A program made the translations under genes and the position numbers. This document shows, one piece after another, positions 40,060-49,459 of a DNA stretch of 64,000 nt. The notes beneath the pieces are model-generated. The model did not search any database. It saw only the letters and a list, made by a program, of their open reading frames with translations, and was not told the DNA's origin. The stretch is from the NCBI RefSeq assembly GCF_030295385.1, contig NZ_AP027079.1, forward strand, positions 1,302,001-1,366,000, read 5' to 3'. This DNA comes from Geothrix oryzae. GTDB lineage: Bacteria > Acidobacteriota > Holophagae > Holophagales > Holophagaceae. Every line of letters begins with the position of its first letter. The first letter of the stretch is position 1.

Positions 40060-41550
40060 TCAGGAGGCAGAGGGTCTGGCTGCCGCCGCAGCCGTCGGGG
40101 TGGCCTTGGGCGCAGCGGGGCGCTCGGACGGGTTCCAGCCCCCGCCGAGAACCTTGTAGAGGCTGACGAGGTTGCCGTATTTGGCTTGGCGGAGGGCGAT
40201 GAGCCCCTGCTGGGCGGCATAGAGGGAGCGCTGGGCGTCCAGGACGCTCAAATACCCATCGATACCGGCCGAGTAGCGAGCCGAGGCCAGGCGGTGGGCG
40301 CCTTCCAGGGCGCGTGTGAGCGTTTCCTGGGCGGTCAGCTGGTCATCAAGGGTGCCGCGTTGGGCCAGCGCATCGGCGACTTCCTTGAAGGCCACCTGGA
40401 TGGCCTTCTCGTACTGGGCCAGGGTGATGTCCCGGTCGGCGTTGGCCGCCTTGAGGTTCGCCCATCGCGCGCCGGCATTGAAGATCGGAAGGACGATCTG
40501 AGGCGAGAAGGCCCAGGAATCCGAGCCGGTCTTGAAGAGCCCGGAGAGCTCGCTGCCCATGGTGCCGATGTTCGTGGTGAGGGAGATGCGGGGGAAGAAG
40601 GCCGCCCTGGCCGCGCCGATGTTGGCGTTGGCCGCCTTGAGCTGGTTTTCGGCCATGAGGATGTCGGGTCGGCGGGTTAGCACCTCGGAGGGCAGTCCGG
40701 GGGCGATGTCCTTGAGCGCAGTGACGCTGCCCAGGGCCTCGGGAAGCCATTCCGCGGGCACGGCGGAGCCCACCAGCAGCCTCAGCGCGTTTTCATCCAG
40801 GGCCACGGTGCGGGTGTACCGGGCCACATCTCCCCGCGCCGTCTCGACGCTGACCTGGGCGCGGTAGGCATCGATCTCGGAGGAGGCGCCGACTTCGAAG
40901 CGGCGGTGGATGAGCTTGTAGGAAGCCTCTTGGTTCGCCAGGGTTTCCTGGGCGAGCTTCAGGCTTTCGCGGTCGGCGCCGAGGGCGAGGTAGACATTGG
41001 CGACTTCCGCCAGCAGCGAGATCTGGGCGCTGTTGCGGGCCTGCTCCGTGGCGAGGTACTGCTCCAGGGCCCGGTTCTTCAGGCTCCGGACGCGGCCGAA
41101 GAAATCCAGCTCCCAGGCGCTGATCCCGACATTGACCGTGTCCTGTTCGACGACGACCGATCGCCCGACTCCCGAGACGCTGGCGGGAAGCCGCTGGCGG
41201 GTTCCCGCGCCCACGGCGTTGATCGAGGGCAGCAGCTCGGCCCGCTGGATCCGGTAGTAGGCCCGGGCCTTCTCGGTGTTCAGCGCCGCGATCCGCAGAT
41301 CCCGGTTGTTGCGGAGGGCCAGGTCCAGGACCTTCCGCAACTGCGCGTCTACGAAGAAATCCTGCCAGGCGAGGTCGGCGGCCGGTTGGCCAACGGCGCC
41401 AGGGGCACCGGCAGGCGCCTTGTAGGAAGGTCCTTCGGGCCAGGCCTTCGGCACCGGCGGCTCAGGCACCCGGTACTTCGGGGCCATGGAGACGCAGCCC
41501 ACCATGGCGAAGGTGAGGGGAAGGACGGACCAGGTTCTGAGCGACCTCAT
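40060..41550 (-). CDS. outer-membrane efflux lipoprotein (OprM/NodT family)
   Basis: 496 residues. Lipobox TFAMVGC places the modified Cys at residue 19. Two outer-membrane-factor repeats with long coiled-coil hairpins follow (ARNSAQISLLAEVANVYLAL; QYEKAIQVAFKEVADALAQR) and RPDILMAENQLKAANANIGAARAAFFPR, a hallmark. It forms the trimeric outer-membrane duct of the RND pump. Its start overlaps the RND gene stop by four bases (ATGA type). The C-terminal ~35 residues are Ala/Pro-rich and low complexity. Confidence 0.94.
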   Translation of the reverse strand: MRSLRTWSVLPLTFAMVGCVSMAPKYRVPEPPVPKAWPEGPSYKAPAGAPGAVGQPAADLAWQDFFVDAQLRKVLDLALRNNRDLRIAALNTEKARAYYRIQRAELLPSINAVGAGTRQRLPASVSGVGRSVVVEQDTVNVGISAWELDFFGRVRSLKNRALEQYLATEQARNSAQISLLAEVANVYLALGADRESLKLAQETLANQEASYKLIHRRFEVGASSEIDAYRAQVSVETARGDVARYTRTVALDENALRLLVGSAVPAEWLPEALGSVTALKDIAPGLPSEVLTRRPDILMAENQLKAANANIGAARAAFFPRISLTTNIGTMGSELSGLFKTGSDSWAFSPQIVLPIFNAGARWANLKAANADRDITLAQYEKAIQVAFKEVADALAQRGTLDDQLTAQETLTRALEGAHRLASARYSAGIDGYLSVLDAQRSLYAAQQGLIALRQAKYGNLVSLYKVLGGGWNPSERPAAPKATPTAAAAARPSAS

Positions 41551-44500
41551 GGCTGCCCCTCCTCGGAATTCCCGACGCTTGCGGGGACAGGCTCCTGGCG
41601 CTTCTTCCTGAACAGCTGGCTGACCAGGACGAAGGACAGGGGAATGTAGAAGATGGCGATGAAGGTGGCCGTCAGCATGCCGCCGACCACGCCGGTGCCG
41701 ATGGCGTTCTGGGCCGCGGCGCCGGCCCCCCGGGTCAGGGCCATCGGCAGCACGCCGAAGGTGAAGGCCAGGGAGGTCATCAGGATGGGGCGGAGACGGA
41801 GGCGGGAGGCTTCCATGGCCGCTTCGAGAAGCCCCATGCCCTGGGCCATCTGTTCCTCGGCGAACTGCACGATGAGGATGGCGTTCTTGGCGGTGAGGCC
41901 GAGGGTCGTCAGCAGGCCGATCTGGAAGTAGACATCACTGGACAGGCCCCGGCCCCAGGTGGCCAGCACGGCGCCGAAGACGCCCACGGGAAGCACGAGG
42001 AGGATCGAGAAGGGGATCGTCCAGCTCTCGTAGAGGGCGGCGAGGCACAGGAAGATCACCAGGATGGACACGGCGTAGAGCGCCGGGGCCTGGGAGCCCG
42101 CCTGCCGTTCCTGGTAGGAGAGTCCCGTCCACTCGAAGCCGATGCCGGCCGGGAGCTTCTTGACGATGTCCTCCATGGCCAGCATGGCGTCGCCGGTGCT
42201 CTTGCCGGCAGCGGGTTCACCCTGGATGTTCACGGAAGGGAAGCTGTTGTAGCGCTGGAGGTTGGGAGACCCATAGCTCCATTCGCCGGCGGAGAAGGCG
42301 GAGAAGGGCACCATCGCCCCGGCGGTGCTCCTGACATAGAGCTTGTTCAGGTCCTCCAGCTGCATGCGGAAGGGCGCATCGGCCTGCATGTAGACCCGCT
42401 TGACCCGGCCGCGGTTGATGAAGTCGTTCACATAGGAGCCGCCCCAGGCGCTGGCCAGGGTGTCGCTGATGGCCGGCAGGGGGACGCCCAGCGTACCCGC
42501 CCGGTCCTGGTTGAGCCGGACATTGTATTCCGGCTGGTCATCCAGGCCGTTGGGACGCACGGCCTTGAGGTTGGCATTCTGGGCTGCCAGACCCAGCAGC
42601 TGATTCCGGGCCTCCATGAGCTTGGCATGGCCGACGCCGCCGCGATCCTGCAGCTGGAAGTCGAAGCCCGTCGCGTTGCCGAGTTCCAGGATGGCGGGGG
42701 GCGCCACGGCGAAGACCATGGAATCCCGGCGGGCGGAGAAGGTGCGCATGGCTCGCCTGATGACGGCCTCCGCCTTCAGGTCGGAGCGGTCCCGGAGGTG
42801 CCAGTCCTTGAGCTTGACGAAGGCCATGCCGTTGTTCTGGCCACGGCCGGCCACGCTGAATCCGCCCACGGTCAGGCAGGAGGCGACGGCCTCCTTCTCA
42901 TCGTTCTGGTAGTACTGCTGGACCTCGGACATGACCTTCTGGGTCTGCTCCAGGGTGGATCCGGCGGGGAGCTGCACGAGGGTCATGATGATGCCCTGGT
43001 CCTCCTCGGGGAGGAAGGCGGTGGGCAGGCGCATGAACAGGACGCCCATGCCGAGCACGATCACGCCGTAGATGACGGCGTAGCGACCCCACTTGGAGAG
43101 CACGCGCTCGAGCTGGCCCACGAAGATGTGGTTGATCTTGTTGTAGAAGTGGTCGAACCACAGGAAGAAGGGACGCGTGACTTTCCAGCCCTTCTCGGCG
43201 GCCTCGTGGCCCTTCTCGATGGGCTTCAGGAAGGTCACGCAGAGGGAGGGCGTGAGGACCAGGGCCACCACCACGGACAGCATCATGGCGGTGATGAGGG
43301 TGAAGGAGAACTGCCGGAAGATGATGCCCGTGGACCCGCCGAAGAAGGCCATGGGGCCGAACACGGCGGACAGCACCAGGCCGATGCCCACAAGGGCGCT
43401 GGTGATCTGGCCCATGGATTTCCGGGTGGCCTCGAGGGGTGACAGGCCCTCCTCGTGCATGATGCGCTCGACATTCTCGACCACGACGATGGCATCGTCC
43501 ACCAGGAGGCCGATGGCCAGCACCATGGCGAACATGGTGAGCATGTTGATGGACATGCCCACATATTGGAGGATCGCGAAGGTGCCCAGGAGCACCACCG
43601 GGACCGCGATGGTCGGGATCAAGGTGGCGCGGAAGTTCCCGAGGAAGAGCAGCATGACCAGGAAGACGAGGACCACGGCCTCGATGAGGGTCTTCACCAC
43701 CTCGTTGATGGCCACGGTTACGAAGGGGGTCGTCTCGTAGGGGTAGTCGACCTTGACCCCCGGGGGGAAATAGGGGGAGAGCTCGTTGAGCTTGGCCTTG
43801 ACGAGCTTGGAGGTGTCCAACGCGTTGGCGCCCGAGGCCAGGCGGATGAGCATGCCGGCGGCCGGCTGCCCGTTGAGCTTCGTGTCGCTTTCGTAGGACT
43901 CGGTTCCGAGCTCGGTGCGGGCCACATCCCGGAGGCGGATCGTGGAGCCATCCGCGTTGATGCGGAGGGGGATGGCCCCGAACTGCTCGGGCGTCTGGAG
44001 GAGTTCCTGCACATTCACGGTCACATTCAACCGCTGGCCCTGGACGGCGGGGAGGCCGCCCGCCTGGCCGGCGGAGATCTGCGCGTTGTAGGCCTTCACG
44101 GCCTGGCGGATGTCGTCGGGTGTGATGCGGTACCCCACCATCTTGTCGGGGTTGAGCCAGATCCGCATGGCGTACTGGGTGCCGAAGGAGAGGACCTCGC
44201 CGACGCCCTCCACACGGCTGATGACATTCTCCACATTCGAGGCCAGGTAGTCGCGCAGGTCCTCGGCATTCATGCTGCCGTCCGCCGAGGAGATGGACAG
44301 GATCATGAAGATGTTCTTCGTGGACTTGGTGACCGCGATGCCCATCTGCTGCACGACCTGGGGCATCAGGGGCTTGGCCAGCTCCAGCTTGTTCTGGACC
44401 TTGGCCCAGGCGGCGTCGGGATCGGTGCCCGGCTGGAAGGTGAGCGTGACGCTACCGTGGCCGGCGGAGTCGCTGCTGGCGGACATGTAGAGCAGCCGGT

Positions 44501-44717
44501 CCAGGCCCGTCATCTTCTGCTCGATGATCTGGGTGACGGTGTTCTCCACGGTCTTGGCGGAGGCCCCGGGATAGAAGGCGTCCACGGAGATGGAGGGCGG
44601 GGCGACGGGCGGGTACTGGGAGATGGGCAGGGTGTTGATGGCCAGGAGGCCGGCCAGCATCATGACGATGGCCACCACCCAGGCGAAGATGGGTCGATCG
44701 ATGAAGAAATTGACCAT
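41547..44717 (-). CDS. RND multidrug efflux transporter (HAE1/AcrB type)
   Basis: 1056 residues, full length. N-terminal MVNFFIDRPIFAWVVAIVMM, twelve membrane helices, two large periplasmic loops, GLLVDDAIVVVENVERIM in helix 4 (proton-relay Asp pair), GLTAKNAILIVQFAEE in helix 10 (relay Lys). It exports hydrophobic drugs, dyes or bile-like compounds with proton import, working with the membrane-fusion protein and OprM-like duct on either side. Ends four bases into the duct gene. Ordering with tetR first implies substrate-responsive expression. Confidence 0.97.
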   Translation of the reverse strand: MVNFFIDRPIFAWVVAIVMMLAGLLAINTLPISQYPPVAPPSISVDAFYPGASAKTVENTVTQIIEQKMTGLDRLLYMSASSDSAGHGSVTLTFQPGTDPDAAWAKVQNKLELAKPLMPQVVQQMGIAVTKSTKNIFMILSISSADGSMNAEDLRDYLASNVENVISRVEGVGEVLSFGTQYAMRIWLNPDKMVGYRITPDDIRQAVKAYNAQISAGQAGGLPAVQGQRLNVTVNVQELLQTPEQFGAIPLRINADGSTIRLRDVARTELGTESYESDTKLNGQPAAGMLIRLASGANALDTSKLVKAKLNELSPYFPPGVKVDYPYETTPFVTVAINEVVKTLIEAVVLVFLVMLLFLGNFRATLIPTIAVPVVLLGTFAILQYVGMSINMLTMFAMVLAIGLLVDDAIVVVENVERIMHEEGLSPLEATRKSMGQITSALVGIGLVLSAVFGPMAFFGGSTGIIFRQFSFTLITAMMLSVVVALVLTPSLCVTFLKPIEKGHEAAEKGWKVTRPFFLWFDHFYNKINHIFVGQLERVLSKWGRYAVIYGVIVLGMGVLFMRLPTAFLPEEDQGIIMTLVQLPAGSTLEQTQKVMSEVQQYYQNDEKEAVASCLTVGGFSVAGRGQNNGMAFVKLKDWHLRDRSDLKAEAVIRRAMRTFSARRDSMVFAVAPPAILELGNATGFDFQLQDRGGVGHAKLMEARNQLLGLAAQNANLKAVRPNGLDDQPEYNVRLNQDRAGTLGVPLPAISDTLASAWGGSYVNDFINRGRVKRVYMQADAPFRMQLEDLNKLYVRSTAGAMVPFSAFSAGEWSYGSPNLQRYNSFPSVNIQGEPAAGKSTGDAMLAMEDIVKKLPAGIGFEWTGLSYQERQAGSQAPALYAVSILVIFLCLAALYESWTIPFSILLVLPVGVFGAVLATWGRGLSSDVYFQIGLLTTLGLTAKNAILIVQFAEEQMAQGMGLLEAAMEASRLRLRPILMTSLAFTFGVLPMALTRGAGAAAQNAIGTGVVGGMLTATFIAIFYIPLSFVLVSQLFRKKRQEPVPASVGNSEEGQP

Positions 44718-44729
44718 GGGGCGGCTCCT

Positions 44730-45887
44730 CTACTTCGCGGCCGCGGGAGCGGGCTTGGCGCCGAGGGGCACGACCTTCACGGCCACGCCGGGGCGGACCT
44801 TCTGCAGGCCTTCCACGATCACCTGGTCTCCGGCGTGGAGGCCTTCGACCACCAGCCACTTGGAGCCGATGGCGCGGTCCAGCTTGAGGGTGCGCTGTTC
44901 GACCTTGCCGGAACCATCCACAACCATGGCGATGGCGTTGCCCTTGGGATCGCGGGTGACGCCCTGCTGCGGCGCCAGGATGGCCTGCTCGGCCACGCCT
45001 TCCTCGACGATGGCCCTGACATACATGCCCGGCAGCAGGACATGGTTGGGGTTCGGGAAGACCATGCGCAGGATCTGGGAGCCCGTGCTCGGATCCACGG
45101 TGACATCGGAGAACTTCAGGATCCCCGCCGCCGGATAGGGCGTACCGTCCTCGAGGAGGAGCTTCACCTTGGTCTGATTCGTGCTGCCCTTGATCCGGTT
45201 CGAGGCCAGATTGCGCTGGATCCCCAGCAGGGTGGTGCTGGACTGCGGCGAATCCACATAGACCTGATCCAGCTGCTGGATGGTGGTGAAGGCGGGGCCC
45301 TGATAGGCGGCCGCCAGGGCTCCGGGAGTCACATTGGACTTGCCGATGCGGCCCGAGATCGGAGCCGTGATCCGCGTGTAGCCGAGGTTGATCCGGGCGG
45401 ATTCCGCACTGGCCTTCAGGGCCTGGACTTCGGCCTCGGCCTGCTTGTGGGCGGCGGAAGCGTCCTCATAGTCCTGTTGCCCCACGGCGTTGACGGTGAG
45501 CAGCTCTTTGAACCGCTCGGCGCGCTTCCGGATGGCGGGTAGGTTGGCTTCCGCCCGGGCCAGGGCCGCCGCGGCCGTGTCGTAGGCGGCCTGGTAGGGC
45601 CTCGGGTCGATCTGGTAGAGGAGTTCGCCCTCCTTCACATCGCTGCCCTCCGTGAAGAGGCGCTTCTGGACAATCCCGTTCACCTGGGGATGCACCTCGG
45701 CCACGAGGTAGGCCGAGGTCCGCCCGGGCAGTTCGAAGGTGAGGGCCACGCGCTCGGGCTGCAGGGCCACCACCGACACCTCGGGAGTCGCCTTGACCTG
45801 CTCCTTCTTGCCGCAACCGATCAGCAATCCGCCGGCCACGAGGGCCCCGGCGATGGAGATCATTCCGCCTCGGTGGTGGGTCTGCAT
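44730..45887 (-). CDS. RND periplasmic adaptor (membrane-fusion lipoprotein)
   Basis: 385 residues. Lipobox LLIGC (Cys25) anchors it in the inner membrane. Lipoyl/barrel part with VHPQVNGIVQKRLFTEGSDV and LGYTRITAPISGRIG, a coiled-coil hairpin between, then the beta-barrel and membrane-proximal domains. Family AcrA/MexA. AAGGAG lies 7 bases before ATG 45887. It joins the RND pump and the outer-membrane duct. The tail is Ala/Pro-rich. Confidence 0.95.
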   Translation of the reverse strand: MQTHHRGGMISIAGALVAGGLLIGCGKKEQVKATPEVSVVALQPERVALTFELPGRTSAYLVAEVHPQVNGIVQKRLFTEGSDVKEGELLYQIDPRPYQAAYDTAAAALARAEANLPAIRKRAERFKELLTVNAVGQQDYEDASAAHKQAEAEVQALKASAESARINLGYTRITAPISGRIGKSNVTPGALAAAYQGPAFTTIQQLDQVYVDSPQSSTTLLGIQRNLASNRIKGSTNQTKVKLLLEDGTPYPAAGILKFSDVTVDPSTGSQILRMVFPNPNHVLLPGMYVRAIVEEGVAEQAILAPQQGVTRDPKGNAIAMVVDGSGKVEQRTLKLDRAIGSKWLVVEGLHAGDQVIVEGLQKVRPGVAVKVVPLGAKPAPAAAK

Positions 45888-46001
45888 GGAAGTGCTCCTT
45901 GAATGGAATGTTCTGACGGGCGGTGACGGGGTTCGGTTGTCAAAGCGGGGTGCGTGCTGAGAAGTTTTTATGACAGGGAGGCTGGCCGCGTGCCACTCGT
46001 T

Positions 46002-46664
46002 TCAGGCGTTCTGGAGGCCGTGGTAGGCGAAGTTCGTCAGGCGGGTGGCCATGTCCTCGAGGGGCAGGGAAGGGTCCGTGGCGGTCCACACCAGGCGGTT
46101 GAACTCGGACCTCAGGGCGTGGCTGACGCAGCTGCCCTGGATGGTGATTCCCCAGAAATCGATCTCCGCCGGAGACAGGTCGGGCCGGATGCCCTGGATG
46201 CAGGCCCGGAGCTCCCGCACGGAGGGCTCCATGCGCTCCCGGATCAGGTCCTTCACCTCTTCCTTGGGGAACTGGACCTCGCTCAGGAACAACTTGATGG
46301 CCGCATCCTGCAAAGGATCAACGGACTGGAAATGAGCTTCCACCTCGATCAGGATCCGACGGATCAGGGCGTGAAGCCTCGACCTGCCCTCCAGGGGCTC
46401 CGCGGCGACCTGGCCGGATGCCGGGGATTGGACGGGGCCCGCGCCGAACAGGGTCAGCAGGTGCCTGAAGACCTCCCGGTACAGGCCCTCTTTACCCTTG
46501 AAATAATAAGAAATAAGAGACGAGTTCTTGCCTGCCATGGATGCGATGAGGCGGATGGAGGTGGCGTCGTAGCCGTACTTCGCAAAGCAGCGCAGGGCCG
46601 CCTGGATCAAGCAGTCGCGGGATTCGAAATGGGCTGTCGTGGGGAGGGGAGCCTCGTTCGTCAT
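46002..46664 (-). CDS. TetR/AcrR-family repressor of the efflux operon
   Basis: 220 residues. HTH at ~15-62: AALRCFAKYGYDATSIRLIASMAGKNSSLISYYFKGKEGLY, then a variable ligand-binding domain of the DUF1956/CerR type. It is first in the leftward efflux operon, 114 bases before the adaptor. GATCGTACGACCGATC is placed immediately after its promoter -10 (46681-46696), and copies of ACGACC lie in the divergent barrel-protein promoter, so it probably represses itself, the pump and the neighbour. Its inducer is unknown. Confidence 0.92.
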   Translation of the reverse strand: MTNEAPLPTTAHFESRDCLIQAALRCFAKYGYDATSIRLIASMAGKNSSLISYYFKGKEGLYREVFRHLLTLFGAGPVQSPASGQVAAEPLEGRSRLHALIRRILIEVEAHFQSVDPLQDAAIKLFLSEVQFPKEEVKDLIRERMEPSVRELRACIQGIRPDLSPAEIDFWGITIQGSCVSHALRSEFNRLVWTATDPSLPLEDMATRLTNFAYHGLQNA

Positions 46665-46680
46665 GGGGTCTCTCGGGCGT

Positions 46681-46696
46681 GATCGTACGACCGATC
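46681..46696 (-). promoter_or_regulatory. candidate TetR operator
   Basis: GATCGTACGACCGATC has GATCG/CGATC arms and contains ACGACCGAT, which recurs at 46846-46854 and, as GGTCGT, at 46805-46810. It lies 17 bases upstream of the tetR start and four bases after its -10, where binding blocks transcription. Confidence 0.55.
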
Positions 46697-46699
46697 ACA

Positions 46700-46728
46700 A
46701 TAATCAATTGATCAACCAATTGATGCAA
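46700..46728 (-). promoter_or_regulatory. sigma-70-type promoter of tetR-efflux operon
   Basis: On the minus strand: -35 TTGCAT (46723-46728), 17-base spacer, -10 GATTAT (46700-46705). The candidate operator follows four bases on. It is part of a ~100-base AT-rich island (46697-46800) that is unlike the GC-rich surroundings. Confidence 0.5.
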
Positions 46729-46797
46729 GATATTTTTTATAATCAATATTTAATTTAAAAATCAGTATAATTATAAACATAATCATAATATAATCTA

Positions 46798-46826
46798 TTG
46801 ACAAGGTCGTTCCACATAATTAACTT
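46798..46826 (+). promoter_or_regulatory. promoter of the barrel-protein gene with operator half-site in spacer
   Basis: -35 TTGACA (46798-46803, consensus), 17-base spacer, -10 TAACTT (46821-46826, weak). GGTCGT in the spacer (46805-46810) and ACGACCGAT downstream (46846-46854) match the candidate TetR site across the region, so the gene at 46926 may share regulation with the efflux operon. Confidence 0.5.
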
Positions 46827-46925
46827 TGCATTAAGCATTGGTCAAACGACCGATGCAAATTCATCTTGAGGCGTCGAAACACTTGACCGCCTCCCTTCTT
46901 GCCCATCTGGGCACCAGGAGTCCCC

Positions 46926-47486
46926 ATGAAATCCCCCCTTCGTCTGGTGTTCTGCCTCACCGGCCTGGCGCTGGTCAGCAGCCCCCTCTTCGCTCAGGAC
47001 CTCAAGTTCGGCCTCCAGGGCACGATCGCCTATCCCACGAGCGATCTGGGCGACAAGGGGTTGCTGGACAAATCCCTCGGCTATGGGCTCGGCGCTCACA
47101 TGGTGATCGGTTTCTCCGGTGGCCATGCCATCGTCCCGCGGCTCGACTACACCTATTTCGAGAAGACCAGCCCCACCCGCAAGGTCCAGACGCTCCAGCT
47201 CGGAGCCGACTACAACTACTACTTCTCGAAGCAAGTCAACAAGGGTTGCTATGTGGGCGCGGGCGCCGGCTTCGGCATGGCCAAGTTCGAAATGGACCTG
47301 CCCGGGATGAGTGATGACGACACCCCAAACAGCGTCTACGGCTCGGTTTCCGCGGGCTACATGTTCACGCCGAACATGGGCGCCGAACTCCGGTACACCT
47401 ATGCGAAGTACGAGCCCGAGCTCTTCGGGACCAAGCCGGACATCACGGCCCCGACGCTCAACGCCACCTTCATCTATCGGTTCTGA
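46926..47486 (+). CDS. outer-membrane beta-barrel protein (OmpW/OMP_b-brl-like)
   Basis: 186 residues. ATG 46926 (GGAG 6 bases upstream) gives signal peptide MKSPLRLVFCLTGLALVSSPLFAQ. The mature part has alternating hydrophobic/polar strands, e.g. AIVPRLDYTYFEK, GCYVGAGAGFGMAKFEM, SVYGSVSAGYMFTPNMGAEL, and a final aromatic residue (FIYRF) needed for barrel assembly: an 8-stranded porin-like barrel. Divergent from tetR with shared operator-like repeats, so it may respond to the same compound as the pump. Confidence 0.83.
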   Translation: MKSPLRLVFCLTGLALVSSPLFAQDLKFGLQGTIAYPTSDLGDKGLLDKSLGYGLGAHMVIGFSGGHAIVPRLDYTYFEKTSPTRKVQTLQLGADYNYYFSKQVNKGCYVGAGAGFGMAKFEMDLPGMSDDDTPNSVYGSVSAGYMFTPNMGAELRYTYAKYEPELFGTKPDITAPTLNATFIYRF

Positions 47487-47493
47487 ACCGGGA

Positions 47494-48624
47494 GTGCGCC
47501 GCCCTCCGTTCACGCTTCGTTCATGCCAGGGGGCCGGGATCACCCGGCTCCCTGACTTTGGGCACGGGCATCCAGGGACCTTCCGCCGCGCTTGGGCCTC
47601 GATCCGGTCCAGACTCGTCAGGTCCGCTGTCCTTGCCATCCTGCTGGCCGGCCTGGGTGCACCTGCCGGCCGGTCCCAGGACGCCTCCATCGGCCTGGGG
47701 CGCCTGCATGGCATCGGCCATGAAACCCTGACCTATTCCTGGCAGCTCCAGTACCTCCGGCCCATCCATGAGGGCTGGGCGGGAAGCATCGGCTGGTTGA
47801 ATGAAGGGCACATCCCCGACCATCATCGCGACGGCCCCTACATCCAGGCCTGGCGGCTGCATCGGATGAAGGGGAATGACCTTCGCCTGGGGCTTGGCGT
47901 GGGCGCGTACCGGTTCTTCGATACGACGGAAGGGGGAGCCGGTCCGGCCTTCCAGAATCACCACGGAATCAAACCCCTGCTCAGCCTTTCGGCCCAGTAC
48001 CCCCTTCCGGGTGGAGCTGTGGAGGCCTTCATCCGGGTCAATCGGACCTTTGGCTCCGGCCTACCTCAGACCCAGGCGTTCCTGGTCGGGATCAGCCTTC
48101 CCTTCACGCCCCGGGATCCAGGGATGAGGCGGGACGCACCGGCCCCAAGGAACCCCCGGGGGGTTCCCTCCGACCCGGATCACGAACTGACCATCTTCCT
48201 CGGCCGGACCATCCTCAACAGTTTCGAAAGCGAGGCGACCGAGCTGTTGGGTGCCACGGCCATCGAATACCGGCGCAGGCTGGAAGGTCATTTCGATGTG
48301 TCGATCGGTTATTTCGATGAGGGCGGGCTCGATTCGGTGAGGCGCGACGGGATTGCCCCCCAGATCTGGTTCTCGCAGCGGTCCGCGGATGGTAGATGGA
48401 TGATCGGCTTCGGAGCGGGTCCCTATTTCAGCCGCGACTTTCCGGCAGAGGATCGCCGAAACGCCGGGTCCTCGGTCACCATCCGCACCAGCACCCGGTA
48501 TTCGATGGTGATCGGCCGTCACATCCGGGGCCACTGGGCCGGGCGCCTGCAGTGGAATCGGACCCTGACGCGGTACCACCGCGACACCGATGTGCTGATG
48601 GTGGGCCTGGCCTACCAATGGTGA
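47494..48624 (+). CDS. outer-membrane protein with two homologous halves (start uncertain)
   Basis: About 376 residues if started at GTG 47494, the only standard start codon in frame after the preceding gene. The signal peptide (RLVRSAVLAILLAGLGAPAGRSQ) begins some 45 residues later and no standard start lies near it, so the true start is doubtful. Two similar barrel-like halves follow: SIGWLNEGHIPDHHRDG with LRLGLGVGAYRFF, and SIGYFDEGGLDSVRRDG with WMIGFGAGPYFSRD; the C-terminal end is YQW. Resembles small secreted lipid A/acyloxy-type or surface barrels, but no family is certain. Confidence 0.6.
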   Translation: MRRPPFTLRSCQGAGITRLPDFGHGHPGTFRRAWASIRSRLVRSAVLAILLAGLGAPAGRSQDASIGLGRLHGIGHETLTYSWQLQYLRPIHEGWAGSIGWLNEGHIPDHHRDGPYIQAWRLHRMKGNDLRLGLGVGAYRFFDTTEGGAGPAFQNHHGIKPLLSLSAQYPLPGGAVEAFIRVNRTFGSGLPQTQAFLVGISLPFTPRDPGMRRDAPAPRNPRGVPSDPDHELTIFLGRTILNSFESEATELLGATAIEYRRRLEGHFDVSIGYFDEGGLDSVRRDGIAPQIWFSQRSADGRWMIGFGAGPYFSRDFPAEDRRNAGSSVTIRTSTRYSMVIGRHIRGHWAGRLQWNRTLTRYHRDTDVLMVGLAYQW

Positions 48625-48695
48625 AGCGGATGGAAGCCCTTCTCCTCAACGGAGGCCGCGCTTCGGCCGGCCGCCGGCGGGAGGGGGCCAGAGGC

Positions 48696-49352
48696 CTAGT
48701 CTTCCGGGCTGGCCGCCTCCAGGCCGTGCAGACAGAAGTCCACGAGCAGTTCCGCCTCCTGGAAGTGGCTGCCGAAGGGGGGGTATTGCCCCCAGAGCAC
48801 TTGGTGGAGACCCCGCATCGTTCCATGACCGGCCACCTGACTCGTGATCGAAGCGCCGAGGAAGGCCACTTGCGCCGCATTCAACTCGGGCCTGAGAACC
48901 TGGATGCAGGTCCGGATCAGCTCGGCCGCGGGGCTGAGGTACTGCCGGATGATCGGGTGGAGGCACGGACGGGGAGAGCGGAATTCCCGCACCCAGAGAC
49001 GGGCCCGGTGCTCCTGGAAGGGCTTGGCCGCCGCCGCATCCGGAGCCGCCTGCTGGTACATGAAGTGGATCTGCTCCCGCAACAGCCGGACGGCCCCCTG
49101 CGCATTCCGCGGGTTCAGGTTGGCCACGAGCGAGGGATCGACCGCCCCGGGCACCGAGGTCTGGAGGATGTACTTGAACACTTCCAGATAGAGCCCCTCC
49201 TTGTTCCCGAAGTAGTGGGAAAGCAGCGAAAGGGGGCGTCCGGCCCGCTCTGCGATCATCCGCATGCTCGTGCCGTCGAACCCGTGGTCGGCAAAGCAGA
49301 CCAGGGCCGCCTGGAGCAGGGAGGTGCGCGTGTCGAGGGGGGTGGGTTCCAT
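48696..49352 (-). CDS. TetR/AcrR-family regulator (second)
   Basis: 218 residues from ATG 49352 (MEPTPLDTRTSLLQAAL). HTH: ALVCFADHGFDGTSMRMIAERAGRPLSLLSHYFGNKEGLY. C-terminal ligand domain contains FMYQQAAPDAAAAKPFQEHR. It is similar in the N-terminal domain and layout to the TetR at 46002, so a paralogue. Divergent to a DUF3187-like barrel gene; probably regulates it. No strong ribosome site seen. Confidence 0.9.
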   Translation of the reverse strand: MEPTPLDTRTSLLQAALVCFADHGFDGTSMRMIAERAGRPLSLLSHYFGNKEGLYLEVFKYILQTSVPGAVDPSLVANLNPRNAQGAVRLLREQIHFMYQQAAPDAAAAKPFQEHRARLWVREFRSPRPCLHPIIRQYLSPAAELIRTCIQVLRPELNAAQVAFLGASITSQVAGHGTMRGLHQVLWGQYPPFGSHFQEAELLVDFCLHGLEAASPED

Positions 49353-49459
49353 GGTGGGTTCCAGGATATCAACACTTGGATTCAAGCCGGCGGGAATGGC
49401 CGGGTAGCATGGGCCGAAGCGCACCCCGCGCCTCCATGCTCCTTCCTTGAGGGCACGGC

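Noticed and set aside
43455-45542. 695-residue open frame on the + strand opposite the RND genes
   Set aside because: Mirror frame; Gly/His/Asp-rich without motifs.
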